Origin: an uncultured Cellvibrio sp.
GTDB lineage: Bacteria; Pseudomonadota; Gammaproteobacteria; Pseudomonadales; Cellvibrionaceae
Assembly (NCBI GenBank): GCA_946482345.1
Contig: CAMLRJ010000217.1
Span: 1 to 6,274 of the forward strand
Length of the DNA stretch: 6,274 bases
Direction: 5' to 3'
Made by a program: the position numbers and the translations under genes. The stretch's first letter is position 1, and every line of letters begins with the position of its first letter. The notes under the pieces were generated by a model. That model worked only from the letters and a program-made list of their open reading frames with translations, had not been told where the DNA came from and made no database searches. Shown here in pieces: positions 1 through 6,226 of the stretch.

Positions 1-906
1 GCAGAGGATTTGCTGGCAACTGATACGCTGTTAAATTCTGTGGAAGAAGTAAAGCAATGGAATCCCATCGCTGTTATTACACCGAATAATCTGGTGCCGC
101 ATTTTTTTCCCGGTGTAAAAGTACAGACATTTCACGGCTTCGATGCCGGCAAACCGCGACATATTTATATTCGCGGCCTGTTTGATATGTATTGCACTAC
201 CGGCCCGCAGGACACACGAGCGTTTCAGGCATTGGCGGACAAACTGCAATACTTCAGTGTGGTTGAAACCGGCTGGCCCAAGCTGGATGGCTTTTTCCAA
301 AACCTGCCCCCGGAATTACCACCCGTAAAAGAAAAACCGGTCGTCCTTTATCACTCCACTTTTTCACCCTCGTGGAGTGCCGCCGAAATTCTGTACCCCG
401 AAGTCAAACGCTTATCGCAATCGGGGCGCTGGCAATGGATAGTCACCTTGCATCCCAAGATGAATGAAGGAACGGCAGCGAAATTCAAAGCCCTGGAGAG
501 CGAACACCTCACCTTCGCCACCAACGACAATATTCTGGAACTGTTTCCGCAAGCGGACGTAATGTGTTCTGACACCTCATCCGCGCTCAGTGAATTCCTG
601 CTGACCGGCAAACCTGTGGTCACCTTCAAGAACCGGCGTCCCGGCCCGCAATTAATCGATATTGATGATCCGGCAGATTTCGAACCAGCGATTGAGCGCG
701 CGCTATCGCGCCCCAAGGAACTGATGGATGCCATTGATCATTTCGGCAAAGAAATTCACCCCTATCGCGACGGCCGCTCAGCAGAACGAATTCTGGATGC
801 GATAGATCAGTTTATTGCCCAAGGCGGAAAAAATGCCCGCCCCAAACCCTGGAACTTGTTGCGTAAGTTCAAGATCAGAAAGAACCTGGGTTATTGGGGG
901 AAATAA
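1..906 (+). CDS. CDP-glycerol glycerophosphotransferase-like protein, 5' end cut off by the window
   Basis: The frame is open from base 1 to the TAA at 904-906 (301 codons), so the true start lies upstream; the TTG at 10 is only an internal codon. Seen in the sequence: a QTFHG segment (His codon 133-135) resembling the conserved His-Gly near the active site of TagF/CDP-glycerol glycerophosphotransferases; a V-x-T-G-W-P-K-x-D stretch (about 262-288) like the family's T-G-Y/W-P-R/K-x-D; a LYHSTFSPSW segment (about 349-378); and a SDTSSALSEF stretch (Asp codon 571-573) followed by GKPVV, matching the family's C-terminal D-x-S-S...KP signature. Members use a CDP-activated glycerol or other polyol phosphate. 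In Gram-negative glycan loci the relatives are mostly uncharacterised, and UDP-GlcNAc 2-epimerase-like proteins share the same GT-B architecture. The next gene begins 23 bp downstream, so the two are probably co-transcribed. I infer a role in decorating LPS core; donor and acceptor are unknown. Family placement is fairly secure, function is not. Confidence 0.72.
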   Translation, partial: AEDLLATDTLLNSVEEVKQWNPIAVITPNNLVPHFFPGVKVQTFHGFDAGKPRHIYIRGLFDMYCTTGPQDTRAFQALADKLQYFSVVETGWPKLDGFFQNLPPELPPVKEKPVVLYHSTFSPSWSAAEILYPEVKRLSQSGRWQWIVTLHPKMNEGTAAKFKALESEHLTFATNDNILELFPQADVMCSDTSSALSEFLLTGKPVVTFKNRRPGPQLIDIDDPADFEPAIERALSRPKELMDAIDHFGKEIHPYRDGRSAERILDAIDQFIAQGGKNARPKPWNLLRKFKIRKNLGYWGK

Positions 907-914
907 GTTTCCAT

Positions 915-920
915 AAGGGA
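915..920 (+). promoter_or_regulatory. Ribosome binding site for the family 2 glycosyltransferase
   Basis: AAGGGA lies 9 bases before the ATG at 930. It favours that ATG over the upstream in-frame TTG at 894, which would overlap the end of the preceding gene and place this Shine-Dalgarno inside the coding region. Confidence 0.7.
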
Positions 921-929
921 AGCCCTATC

Positions 930-1703
930 ATGCCATACGAACAGACACCTATCAGCGCTTACCTGATTACACTCAATGAAGAAGCTCATCTGGAGGAGGT
1001 ATTGGCTAGTCTAGCCGGGGCAGATGAAATCGTAGTTGTTGATTCCGGCTCGACCGATCGAACAATAGCCATTGCGGAAAAATACGGGGCGCGAATTGTT
1101 CATCAACCCTGGCTCGGCTTCGCGAAACAAAAAGCATTTGCCATGGCGCAATGTACCCATAATTGGGTAATTAACCTTGATGGTGATGAAGTGTTGCCAG
1201 CCAAGGGAATTCAAATTATCAAACGGGCTATTATTGAACACCCTGGTCATTGTTTCGCCTTTCGCCGGGATGATTATTTTATGGGTGCCAGCATGCGCTT
1301 TGCCAAGATGAAGTTCTTTCGCAAGGCATATCCTAAATCTGCTGCAAAATGGCGAGAGACTGATTTTGTTCATGAACATATCGATATTTCACTGCCCACA
1401 AAAATACTGCCGACAATCATTAAGCATTATGGGCACGACTCCACCGAAATCATCGCTGCCAAAAAAAATCGCTATTCCACATTGAAAGCGCAACAACGTG
1501 AAGCCAGTTGTCGTCAGTTTTCTGCCTTGCGTTTGCTATTGATCTACCCGCTTATGTTTCTGAAACTATATCTGTTGCATCGTTTCTGTTTATGCGGCTG
1601 GCGCGGCTTTATCAAAGCCAATATTGAAGCAGGGTACTTTTTCCTGACAGAAGCTAAATTGTTTGAAAAACAGTTTAAAAAAAAGCACAACATCAAATCC
1701 TGA
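930..1703 (+). CDS. Family 2 glycosyltransferase, WaaE/KdtX-like (LPS core)
   Basis: This is a 257-residue GT-A fold glycosyltransferase predicted to act on LPS core at the cytoplasmic face of the inner membrane. Visible motifs: the N-terminal nucleotide-binding strand ISAYLITLNEE (8-18); VVDSGSTDRT (36-45) with the conserved acidic residues D38 and D43; the metal-binding DxD-type motif DGDE (84-87) after the strand VINL; and VHEHI (147-151), where the catalytic-base region of this subgroup lies. A basic, hydrophobic C-terminal segment (about 200-216) looks like a membrane-associating helix rather than a true transmembrane span. Length and motif order match the WaaE/KdtX group, whose characterised members add glucose to inner-core heptose; the sugar added here is not determinable. 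The ATG at 930 is chosen because of the AAGGGA 9 bases upstream and because the protein then begins just before the first beta strand. It sits 23 bp after the preceding stop and 55 bp before the kinase gene, consistent with one + strand operon. Confidence 0.88.
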   Translation: MPYEQTPISAYLITLNEEAHLEEVLASLAGADEIVVVDSGSTDRTIAIAEKYGARIVHQPWLGFAKQKAFAMAQCTHNWVINLDGDEVLPAKGIQIIKRAIIEHPGHCFAFRRDDYFMGASMRFAKMKFFRKAYPKSAAKWRETDFVHEHIDISLPTKILPTIIKHYGHDSTEIIAAKKNRYSTLKAQQREASCRQFSALRLLLIYPLMFLKLYLLHRFCLCGWRGFIKANIEAGYFFLTEAKLFEKQFKKKHNIKS

Positions 1704-1745
1704 ACATCACCCACAGGTTCACCAACATTGGTCGGAACTTTAGCC

Positions 1746-1752
1746 AAGAGGG
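1746..1752 (+). promoter_or_regulatory. Ribosome binding site supporting a TTG start
   Basis: AAGAGGG ends 6 bases before the TTG at 1759. The same frame has a stop codon (TAG) at 1741-1743 and no ATG or GTG between it and 1759, so the Shine-Dalgarno and the upstream stop together make the TTG the most likely start of the kinase gene. Confidence 0.6.
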
Positions 1753-1758
1753 CAAGGT

Positions 1759-3939
1759 TTGAAACATCAAGTTATCAGTACATCAAGTGTCGGTTCTTAC
1801 TACGGGGCAGTTGCACCGGCATTTGATGATTCACTTGTGCGTCAACAGTTGGCTGACTTACCAGCCTTGTTGTCCGTTGACAAGGTCGAGCGTTTATCCC
1901 AAGGGGCTGATTATGTTGTAAAACTACCCCTGCCCACGAAAACCGGTGTACAGATAATTGCGGTAAAGATATTTAAAAGACAAAGCCGGGTTAAAGACTG
2001 GTATGACCGCAAGAACGGGTCCAAGGCAGAACGCTCTTATCGCGCAGCCATCTATCTGCAGGAACATGATATCGGCACTCCAGCTCCGGTCGCTTGGCTG
2101 GACCGCTGGGAAAATGATCGTTTACTGGAAAGCTACTATCTGTGCCTTTATGAACCTGCTATCTGCTTTCGCGATGCTTTATCAGATATCTACTATAACC
2201 AGCGAGACAATGAGCCGCTGATGAACCTCTTGTTCGCCGTTGCGCCAGCAATTCGTGCCATGCACGATGCTGGTTTCATGCATGGCGATATGGGTAATCA
2301 GAATATCCTGCTGCCTCGCAACCCGGATGGCTCTTGGGGTAAACCACAGTTGATTGATCTGAACCGCTGTACTATTCAGACACAACCACTGGATGATAAA
2401 CAGCGAGCTTTTGATCTGTCACGCATCATCCTGCCGGGTGCTTACCTGAAGATCTTTAAATTTATTTATTGTCATCATGAGGACATCCCTGCCTCACTCG
2501 ATAAATGGGAACAAAAGTTTCGCCGGCGTTTTGAATGGCATACACGCTCGCGAAAGTACCGCCATCCCTTGCGCCACTGGAGAAATCGTCATAAAAAACT
2601 GACCAAGCCGATTTATCCCTCAGGACAAAATATTTGGTTGTGGGACGAAAAGTCCGCACAACCGATGACAGTACTGGAACGCCGAGAAAAGAATCGGCAT
2701 CGGGATATAAAATATGTCATCAAAACGGCATGGCAGTCACTGATGGCCATGCGACAAATATTCAAACTTTATCGTCAGATATTGGAAGAAAGCTATCAGC
2801 GCCCTATATCAATGGCCGGGCGTATCGGCGTTGCCTTACATCCAAAATCTGAGTATATAAAGCAGGAATTGGAACTTCTCAACCAATTAGGTAATCCGCC
2901 GGTATTGATTCGCTTTTGTCATCATGAGACCCCTGCTGACTGGGAAAAAGCTATCGCTCTTGTGGAACATCTGCATCAGCAAGGTGCAGAAATCATGGTG
3001 GCGTTTTTACAGGATCGCCGCGCCGTGCTGGAACCTGGCAGCTGGGCGCACTTTTTGGAAACAGTCATCAGCGCGATTGCAGATAAGGTAGCGCATATAG
3101 AAATTACCCATGCATTTAACCGAGTGAAATGGGGGGTCTGGAGCGCACAAGAATACGCGCAATTGATGCAACCCGCTTTTGCCATTCAAGACAAATATCC
3201 ACAAATAAAGTTGACCGGGCCAGCCTGTATCGACTTTGAATATCATCCAACGATTGCAGCCTTGAAGTCGCTGCCCGCCGATAGAAGGCTCAACGCCTTA
3301 TCCCACTTACTTTACGTTGATCGCCGCGGCGCGCCCGAACACAAACAGGGTCGCTTTTCCACCCTGGAAAAATGTGCCTTGTTAAAAGCATTGGCGCAAT
3401 GGTCCGACCGTTGTGATGACAAAGTGATTGTGTCGGAAGTCAATTGGCCAGTGAAGTATACTGGCATTTGGTCACCCATTGGTTGTCCTTACGAAGCGCC
3501 CAAGTGGCGACGCGAAGAACCCGGTGAAACCGAAGACGACTACACCAATTACATGCTGCGCTACTTAGCCATTGCACTCTGCTCCGGGCATGTAGAGCAG
3601 GTATTTTGGTGGAGGCTATCTGCACATGGTTATGGATTGGTGGATGATCTGGATAGCTTTAGAGTTCGACCGGCGTTTATCTCTTTAGCATTCTTTTTGC
3701 AAATATTAGGCAAAGCGAATTTTGTCAAAAAAATTTCCACGGTAGAAGGATGCTACACGCTAGAGTTCCAGCATGATCACAGCACTGTTTTTATGGCATG
3801 GAGTGATGGCACTGTATCGTCGAATTTGCCGATAGATCAATATACTGAAGCTAGATCAAAGGACGGAAAGATATTAATCAACCCCGTGCTGTCTTCCTCG
3901 CCGATTTACCTAATCAGGAAAACTAATGCGGCCTGTTGA
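1759..3939 (+). CDS. Two-part protein: Kdo/WaaP-family LPS kinase fused to a clan-A glycoside-hydrolase-like barrel
   Basis: A 726-residue protein starting at TTG, with no signal peptide or clear transmembrane segment, so presumably cytoplasmic. Residues about 25-240 form a Kdo/WaaP (InaA-type) kinase. A beta-strand Lys in AVKIFKR (K70) suits ATP binding, HGDMGNQNILL (175-185) gives catalytic D177 and N182, and LIDLNR (198-203) supplies metal-binding D200. All key kinase residues are present, so phosphorylation of Kdo or heptose in LPS core is the likely reaction. Residues about 240-350 are a very basic, His/Arg-rich linker including NIWLWDEKSAQP (291-302). Residues about 354-650 look like a GH39/GH5-type TIM barrel with E560 in the nucleophile position, but the acid/base position appears to be Ala. 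A beta-rich tail (about 655-726) resembles the small sandwich that follows such barrels. Ordinary Kdo kinases have roughly 230-270 residues, so this is an enlarged form. The kinase call is strong; the barrel call is by motif pattern only. The stop lies 3 bp from the opposing gene's stop. Confidence 0.82.
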   Translation: MKHQVISTSSVGSYYGAVAPAFDDSLVRQQLADLPALLSVDKVERLSQGADYVVKLPLPTKTGVQIIAVKIFKRQSRVKDWYDRKNGSKAERSYRAAIYLQEHDIGTPAPVAWLDRWENDRLLESYYLCLYEPAICFRDALSDIYYNQRDNEPLMNLLFAVAPAIRAMHDAGFMHGDMGNQNILLPRNPDGSWGKPQLIDLNRCTIQTQPLDDKQRAFDLSRIILPGAYLKIFKFIYCHHEDIPASLDKWEQKFRRRFEWHTRSRKYRHPLRHWRNRHKKLTKPIYPSGQNIWLWDEKSAQPMTVLERREKNRHRDIKYVIKTAWQSLMAMRQIFKLYRQILEESYQRPISMAGRIGVALHPKSEYIKQELELLNQLGNPPVLIRFCHHETPADWEKAIALVEHLHQQGAEIMVAFLQDRRAVLEPGSWAHFLETVISAIADKVAHIEITHAFNRVKWGVWSAQEYAQLMQPAFAIQDKYPQIKLTGPACIDFEYHPTIAALKSLPADRRLNALSHLLYVDRRGAPEHKQGRFSTLEKCALLKALAQWSDRCDDKVIVSEVNWPVKYTGIWSPIGCPYEAPKWRREEPGETEDDYTNYMLRYLAIALCSGHVEQVFWWRLSAHGYGLVDDLDSFRVRPAFISLAFFLQILGKANFVKKISTVEGCYTLEFQHDHSTVFMAWSDGTVSSNLPIDQYTEARSKDGKILINPVLSSSPIYLIRKTNAAC
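2818..3939 (+). other. Glycoside-hydrolase clan-A-like domain within the kinase fusion protein
   Basis: Residues 354-726 show the strand succession of a (beta/alpha)8 hydrolase: GRIGVALH (354-361), PPVLIRF (380-386), EIMVAFLQ (411-418), HIEITHAFN (446-454), KLTGPACIDFE (484-494), ALSHLLYVD (513-521), KVIVSEVNWP (555-564) and QVFWWRL (614-620). The stretch after strand 4, with W458 and an SAQEYAQL helix (462-469) followed by KYPQIKLTGPA, parallels the GH39 pattern around F-E-x-W-N-E-P-N. By that comparison the Asn-Glu acid/base pair is replaced by H451-A452 (codons 3109-3114). The nucleophile-like E560 (codon 3436-3438) is kept in an S-E-V-N-W context like the T-E-x-G-W of clan A. Family known: retaining hydrolases of clan A use both carboxylates. 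Inferred: this domain may bind a glycan or work by altered chemistry rather than being a normal hydrolase. Confidence 0.55.
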
Positions 3940-3942
3940 ACA

Positions 3943-4998
3943 CTATTTTTGCACATAACGACGCAGCATCTGATCCACTTCGGACCACACTCTTTCCACT
4001 GAGATCAAATTAAATCGCTCCAAATATGACATACCCTGCTGCTCTTCGAGAGGCAGGATATCATCAGGACTTATACCCTGATATTGTTCCTGACCATCCG
4101 CAGGCAACCATATAGACTTTAGGACACCGGGGGGGAAGATCGCATAAGACGGTAATTTTAATGCTTGACTGATATGGCGAGGCCCCCCTTCGTTACCAAA
4201 GAAAAAATCACAATTTGCTGTCATTGCTGCCAGCTCACGTAAAGAGCCAGCTCTGACATGCAAATATATGTGGGAATCAAGCCCCATATCTTGATGGAGT
4301 TGCCGTGCATATTTCTCTTCAATCCCAGCATAATTAAAAATAATTTGCGCTCCGTGATGATCAATGATTCTCTGTAGAACAGCTTTCATTTTTTCTCTAT
4401 CCCAGACCTTATGAATTAACCTTGCGGTCACTGCAGCCAATATTACTGGCCTGGAAAAATCAATCCCCTGCTGCTCCATATACCGTCTAAATGAATATCT
4501 TTCATCGTCCGAAATAAAAAGACAGAGTTGTTTTACATAAGTTACCTTAGCTTCTCGCTCCAAAGGCTGAAGCAATAGTAAAAGGCGATTAATAACATCC
4601 AGATTTTTGTCGCTACGATTATTCACACGATAATTATGAACGAGAAAATTGTAGTATTTTTTTGTACCAATTCGATACCTCGAAGAAAGAGAAAACAGCG
4701 CGAATATCAGCGTCAATATTGTGCTACGAGTATCAATAATTACATCGTAACGCTTGCTTTTCATCAATCGCCAGACTTTGCGAGAATAGCGAAAAATATC
4801 GGTGTTATCATCATCGCCGAAGCTAATCACATTGTCCACATCAGGATGCCCTTCGAACAAAGATGCAACCTCCTTATTAAGGACATAATCAATTTGCGCA
4901 TTAGGGAAACTTTGACGCAACGATGAACACAACACAGATGACAAAATAGCGTCACCCACACGCCGGAAACGAATCACTACTATTTTTTCTATGCTCAT
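3943..4998 (-). CDS. Family 9 glycosyltransferase (heptosyltransferase-like)
   Basis: A 351-residue GT-B enzyme of the ADP-heptose:LPS heptosyltransferase family (WaaC/WaaF/WaaQ relatives). Motifs seen: the N-terminal KIVVIRFRRVGDAILSSVL (5-23), with D16 at the position of the catalytic Asp of WaaC; a Rossmann segment YDVIIDTRST (84-93); VTARLIHKVWDREK (190-203), equivalent to the family's K-x-W-P-x-E donor-site loop; and GNEGGPRHISQAL (268-280), the C-terminal nucleotide-sugar site. The site reads NEGGPRH instead of the D-S-G-P-M-H common in enterobacterial WaaC/WaaF, so it belongs to a different branch and the donor may not be L,D-heptose. The ATG start at 4998-4996 gives a standard N-terminus, although no strong Shine-Dalgarno precedes it. 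It begins 25 bp after the stop of the family 90 gene, so it is the second gene of a - strand operon and may depend on translation from that gene. It is noticeably AT-rich compared with the + strand genes. Confidence 0.88.
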   Translation of the reverse strand: MSIEKIVVIRFRRVGDAILSSVLCSSLRQSFPNAQIDYVLNKEVASLFEGHPDVDNVISFGDDDNTDIFRYSRKVWRLMKSKRYDVIIDTRSTILTLIFALFSLSSRYRIGTKKYYNFLVHNYRVNNRSDKNLDVINRLLLLLQPLEREAKVTYVKQLCLFISDDERYSFRRYMEQQGIDFSRPVILAAVTARLIHKVWDREKMKAVLQRIIDHHGAQIIFNYAGIEEKYARQLHQDMGLDSHIYLHVRAGSLRELAAMTANCDFFFGNEGGPRHISQALKLPSYAIFPPGVLKSIWLPADGQEQYQGISPDDILPLEEQQGMSYLERFNLISVERVWSEVDQMLRRYVQK

Positions 4999-5023
4999 AC
5001 TATCATTTTACTTTTTAAACAGA

Positions 5024-5998
5024 TTAAAAACTTTGCCCTGATAAAATTAGATATTTTTTTATCAGCAGCAGTGCGATTATCAACTCTTTTCTACAATCAA
5101 AAAACTGTTCGACGTATCGATTGGCATTTTCGATAATGCACTTTGCCTCTTCAGGATATTCATTATAGTAACAGACCTTCTCCTGAATGTCAGAGTGATC
5201 TTCTTTCAACAATACGTAATGAAAATTCGGGATCAACGCACCTTCCATAAACCATGTTTCAAATCGTGGTCTGCGCATAAAACATAATGAGTTGGAAGCC
5301 ATAATCCACTTCAGATTTGTGGCAACATCATTACCCTCTATACTTAATATGTAGCGATATTCTAACTGTTGGGGAATAGTGAGGAAGGGCCGTTCATAAA
5401 CAGTACGTTTATTTTTGTGGTGGGTATCGCCAAAATCACAAACCGGATTGTCGAAATACTGTTCCAACAGCTTAACTCTTTCAGGCCTGTTGGACTTTCC
5501 CCTCCATACCAGTTTTGGAATTTTATCCTCGAACCTGAGTTTATCTTTTACCACGTAGTAATGTCGGATCTTGTTCAATTTTAGCAACACAGAGTTTTCA
5601 TTACTCTGATCCGCACGAATCGGGCGGCTTTTTAAAAAGGTGGGAACATCCGGCACATCAACAATATCTCCAAAAAGGTAGGAGTAAGAAATATCCTTGG
5701 GGAAATAACGAATCAACGATTTAAAGTCCAGTGTATAAGCGGCACTTTTCTTGCCGGTGTACAGTTGATTTTCAAAATTCAGTTTTTCCGGTAGTACAAA
5801 TGGTGACTGCAATTTATTGTAATAATTAACACGCTGCATAATCGCCTGTTGCTCGGCCGGGCTCAGCTGATCAAACGACCTCAATATATCATCCAACCGA
5901 CGCTGCCATATTTTAGGAGGGACGAGATAGTTCAGCCCACCACGCAAATAGTATCTGAACTTATAAAAATTCTTTTTTGGTTGATCGAGTAATGCCAT
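5024..5998 (-). CDS. Family 90 glycosyltransferase (LpsA/CAP10-like)
   Basis: A 324-residue protein of the GT90 (CAP10, LPS-modifying LpsA; related to eukaryotic protein O-glucosyltransferases) family. With the ATG at 5998-5996, visible family hallmarks are KLVWRGKSNRPER (162-174), the W-R-G core of the family; VCDFGD (186-191), a spacer before the donor region; YILSIEGNDVATNLKWIMAS (216-235), matching the Y-x-x-x-x-E-G-x-x-x-(S/T)-x-x-x-K-x-x-x-x-x-S donor-binding pattern; and a C-terminal FHYVLLKEDHSDIQEKVCYY block (259-278), matching the H-Y-V-x-x-x-x-D-x-x-D-L region. A hydrophobic basic stretch near the C-terminus (about 305-318) may contact the membrane. Characterised bacterial LpsA proteins add a sugar to LPS core; the sugar here is unknown. 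The frame can be extended 24 codons upstream to a TTG at 6070, but that extension resembles no known N-terminus and would nearly remove the 5' leader, so the ATG is preferred. It is the first gene of a - strand operon. Confidence 0.85.
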   Translation of the reverse strand: MALLDQPKKNFYKFRYYLRGGLNYLVPPKIWQRRLDDILRSFDQLSPAEQQAIMQRVNYYNKLQSPFVLPEKLNFENQLYTGKKSAAYTLDFKSLIRYFPKDISYSYLFGDIVDVPDVPTFLKSRPIRADQSNENSVLLKLNKIRHYYVVKDKLRFEDKIPKLVWRGKSNRPERVKLLEQYFDNPVCDFGDTHHKNKRTVYERPFLTIPQQLEYRYILSIEGNDVATNLKWIMASNSLCFMRRPRFETWFMEGALIPNFHYVLLKEDHSDIQEKVCYYNEYPEEAKCIIENANRYVEQFFDCRKELIIALLLIKKYLILSGQSF

Positions 5999-6078
5999 GA
6001 ATTCATACCTGACCGGACTTCCTGCAAGCCGGATTGACAATAAACTATAGGAGGTTAGGACCAAGTCCAAGGGTAAGC

Positions 6079-6084
6079 ATTATG
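6079..6084 (-). promoter_or_regulatory. Candidate -10 element for the - strand glycosyltransferase operon
   Basis: Read on the - strand this is CATAAT (5 of 6 matches to TATAAT), about 80 bases before the ATG at 5998. No good -35 hexamer is visible at 16-18 bases upstream; TTTTGG is the nearest. It is a weak prediction, but it would start transcription just before the rejected TTG start and so fits the downstream ATG. Confidence 0.3.
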
Positions 6085-6162
6085 CTACAAAGCTGCCCCA
6101 CCAAAACAGATCTTGATCACGCCCTGAAAGCCTGAAACCTAGGCCACCAGCGCCTCGGCATG

Positions 6163-6168
6163 TATAAT
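6163..6168 (+). promoter_or_regulatory. Candidate -10 element for valS
   Basis: A perfect TATAAT lies 58 bases before the valS ATG, immediately preceded by TG. No convincing -35 hexamer is found at normal spacing (the hexamer 17 bases upstream is TAGGCC). It would give an untranslated leader of about 50 bases. The rest of the 5999-6226 spacer holds no gene or RNA that I can recognise. Confidence 0.4.
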
Positions 6169-6210
6169 CCGACTCCTTATCATTTTTCATTTCCGTTATC
6201 AAACGACATC

Positions 6211-6214
6211 AGGG
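6211..6214 (+). promoter_or_regulatory. Weak ribosome binding site for valS
   Basis: AGGG lies 12 bases before the ATG at 6227, longer than the usual spacing. The start is decided mainly by the conserved protein N-terminus rather than by this site. Confidence 0.35.
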
Positions 6215-6226
6215 TTACACAGTTCC

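Noticed and set aside
351..734. 127-codon open frame on the - strand inside the first gene
   Set aside because: It is antisense to a well-supported coding region, with Ser/Arg-rich composition typical of a shadow frame and no motif.
894..929. Upstream TTG extension of the family 2 glycosyltransferase
   Set aside because: It would overlap the end of the previous gene and swallow the AAGGGA Shine-Dalgarno that sits correctly before the ATG at 930; the extra 12 residues match no family N-terminus.
1722..1731. CCAACATTGG palindrome between the family 2 gene and the kinase gene
   Set aside because: It is too short and single-copy, without a promoter next to it or a U-tract after it, so it supports neither an operator nor a terminator.
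4636..4926. 96-codon open frame on the + strand inside the heptosyltransferase-like gene
   Set aside because: It lies wholly antisense to a gene with clear family motifs, has no recognisable domain and has low-complexity basic composition; it is a shadow frame.
5999..6070. 24-codon TTG extension of the family 90 glycosyltransferase
   Set aside because: The ATG at 5998 gives an N-terminus close to the family's usual start, and the candidate -10 element would leave almost no leader for the TTG. Neither start has a strong Shine-Dalgarno, so some doubt remains.
6130..6144. GCCT...AGGC inverted repeat upstream of valS
   Set aside because: A 4-bp stem with a 7-base loop and no T-run; expected by chance and not a credible terminator or regulatory RNA.
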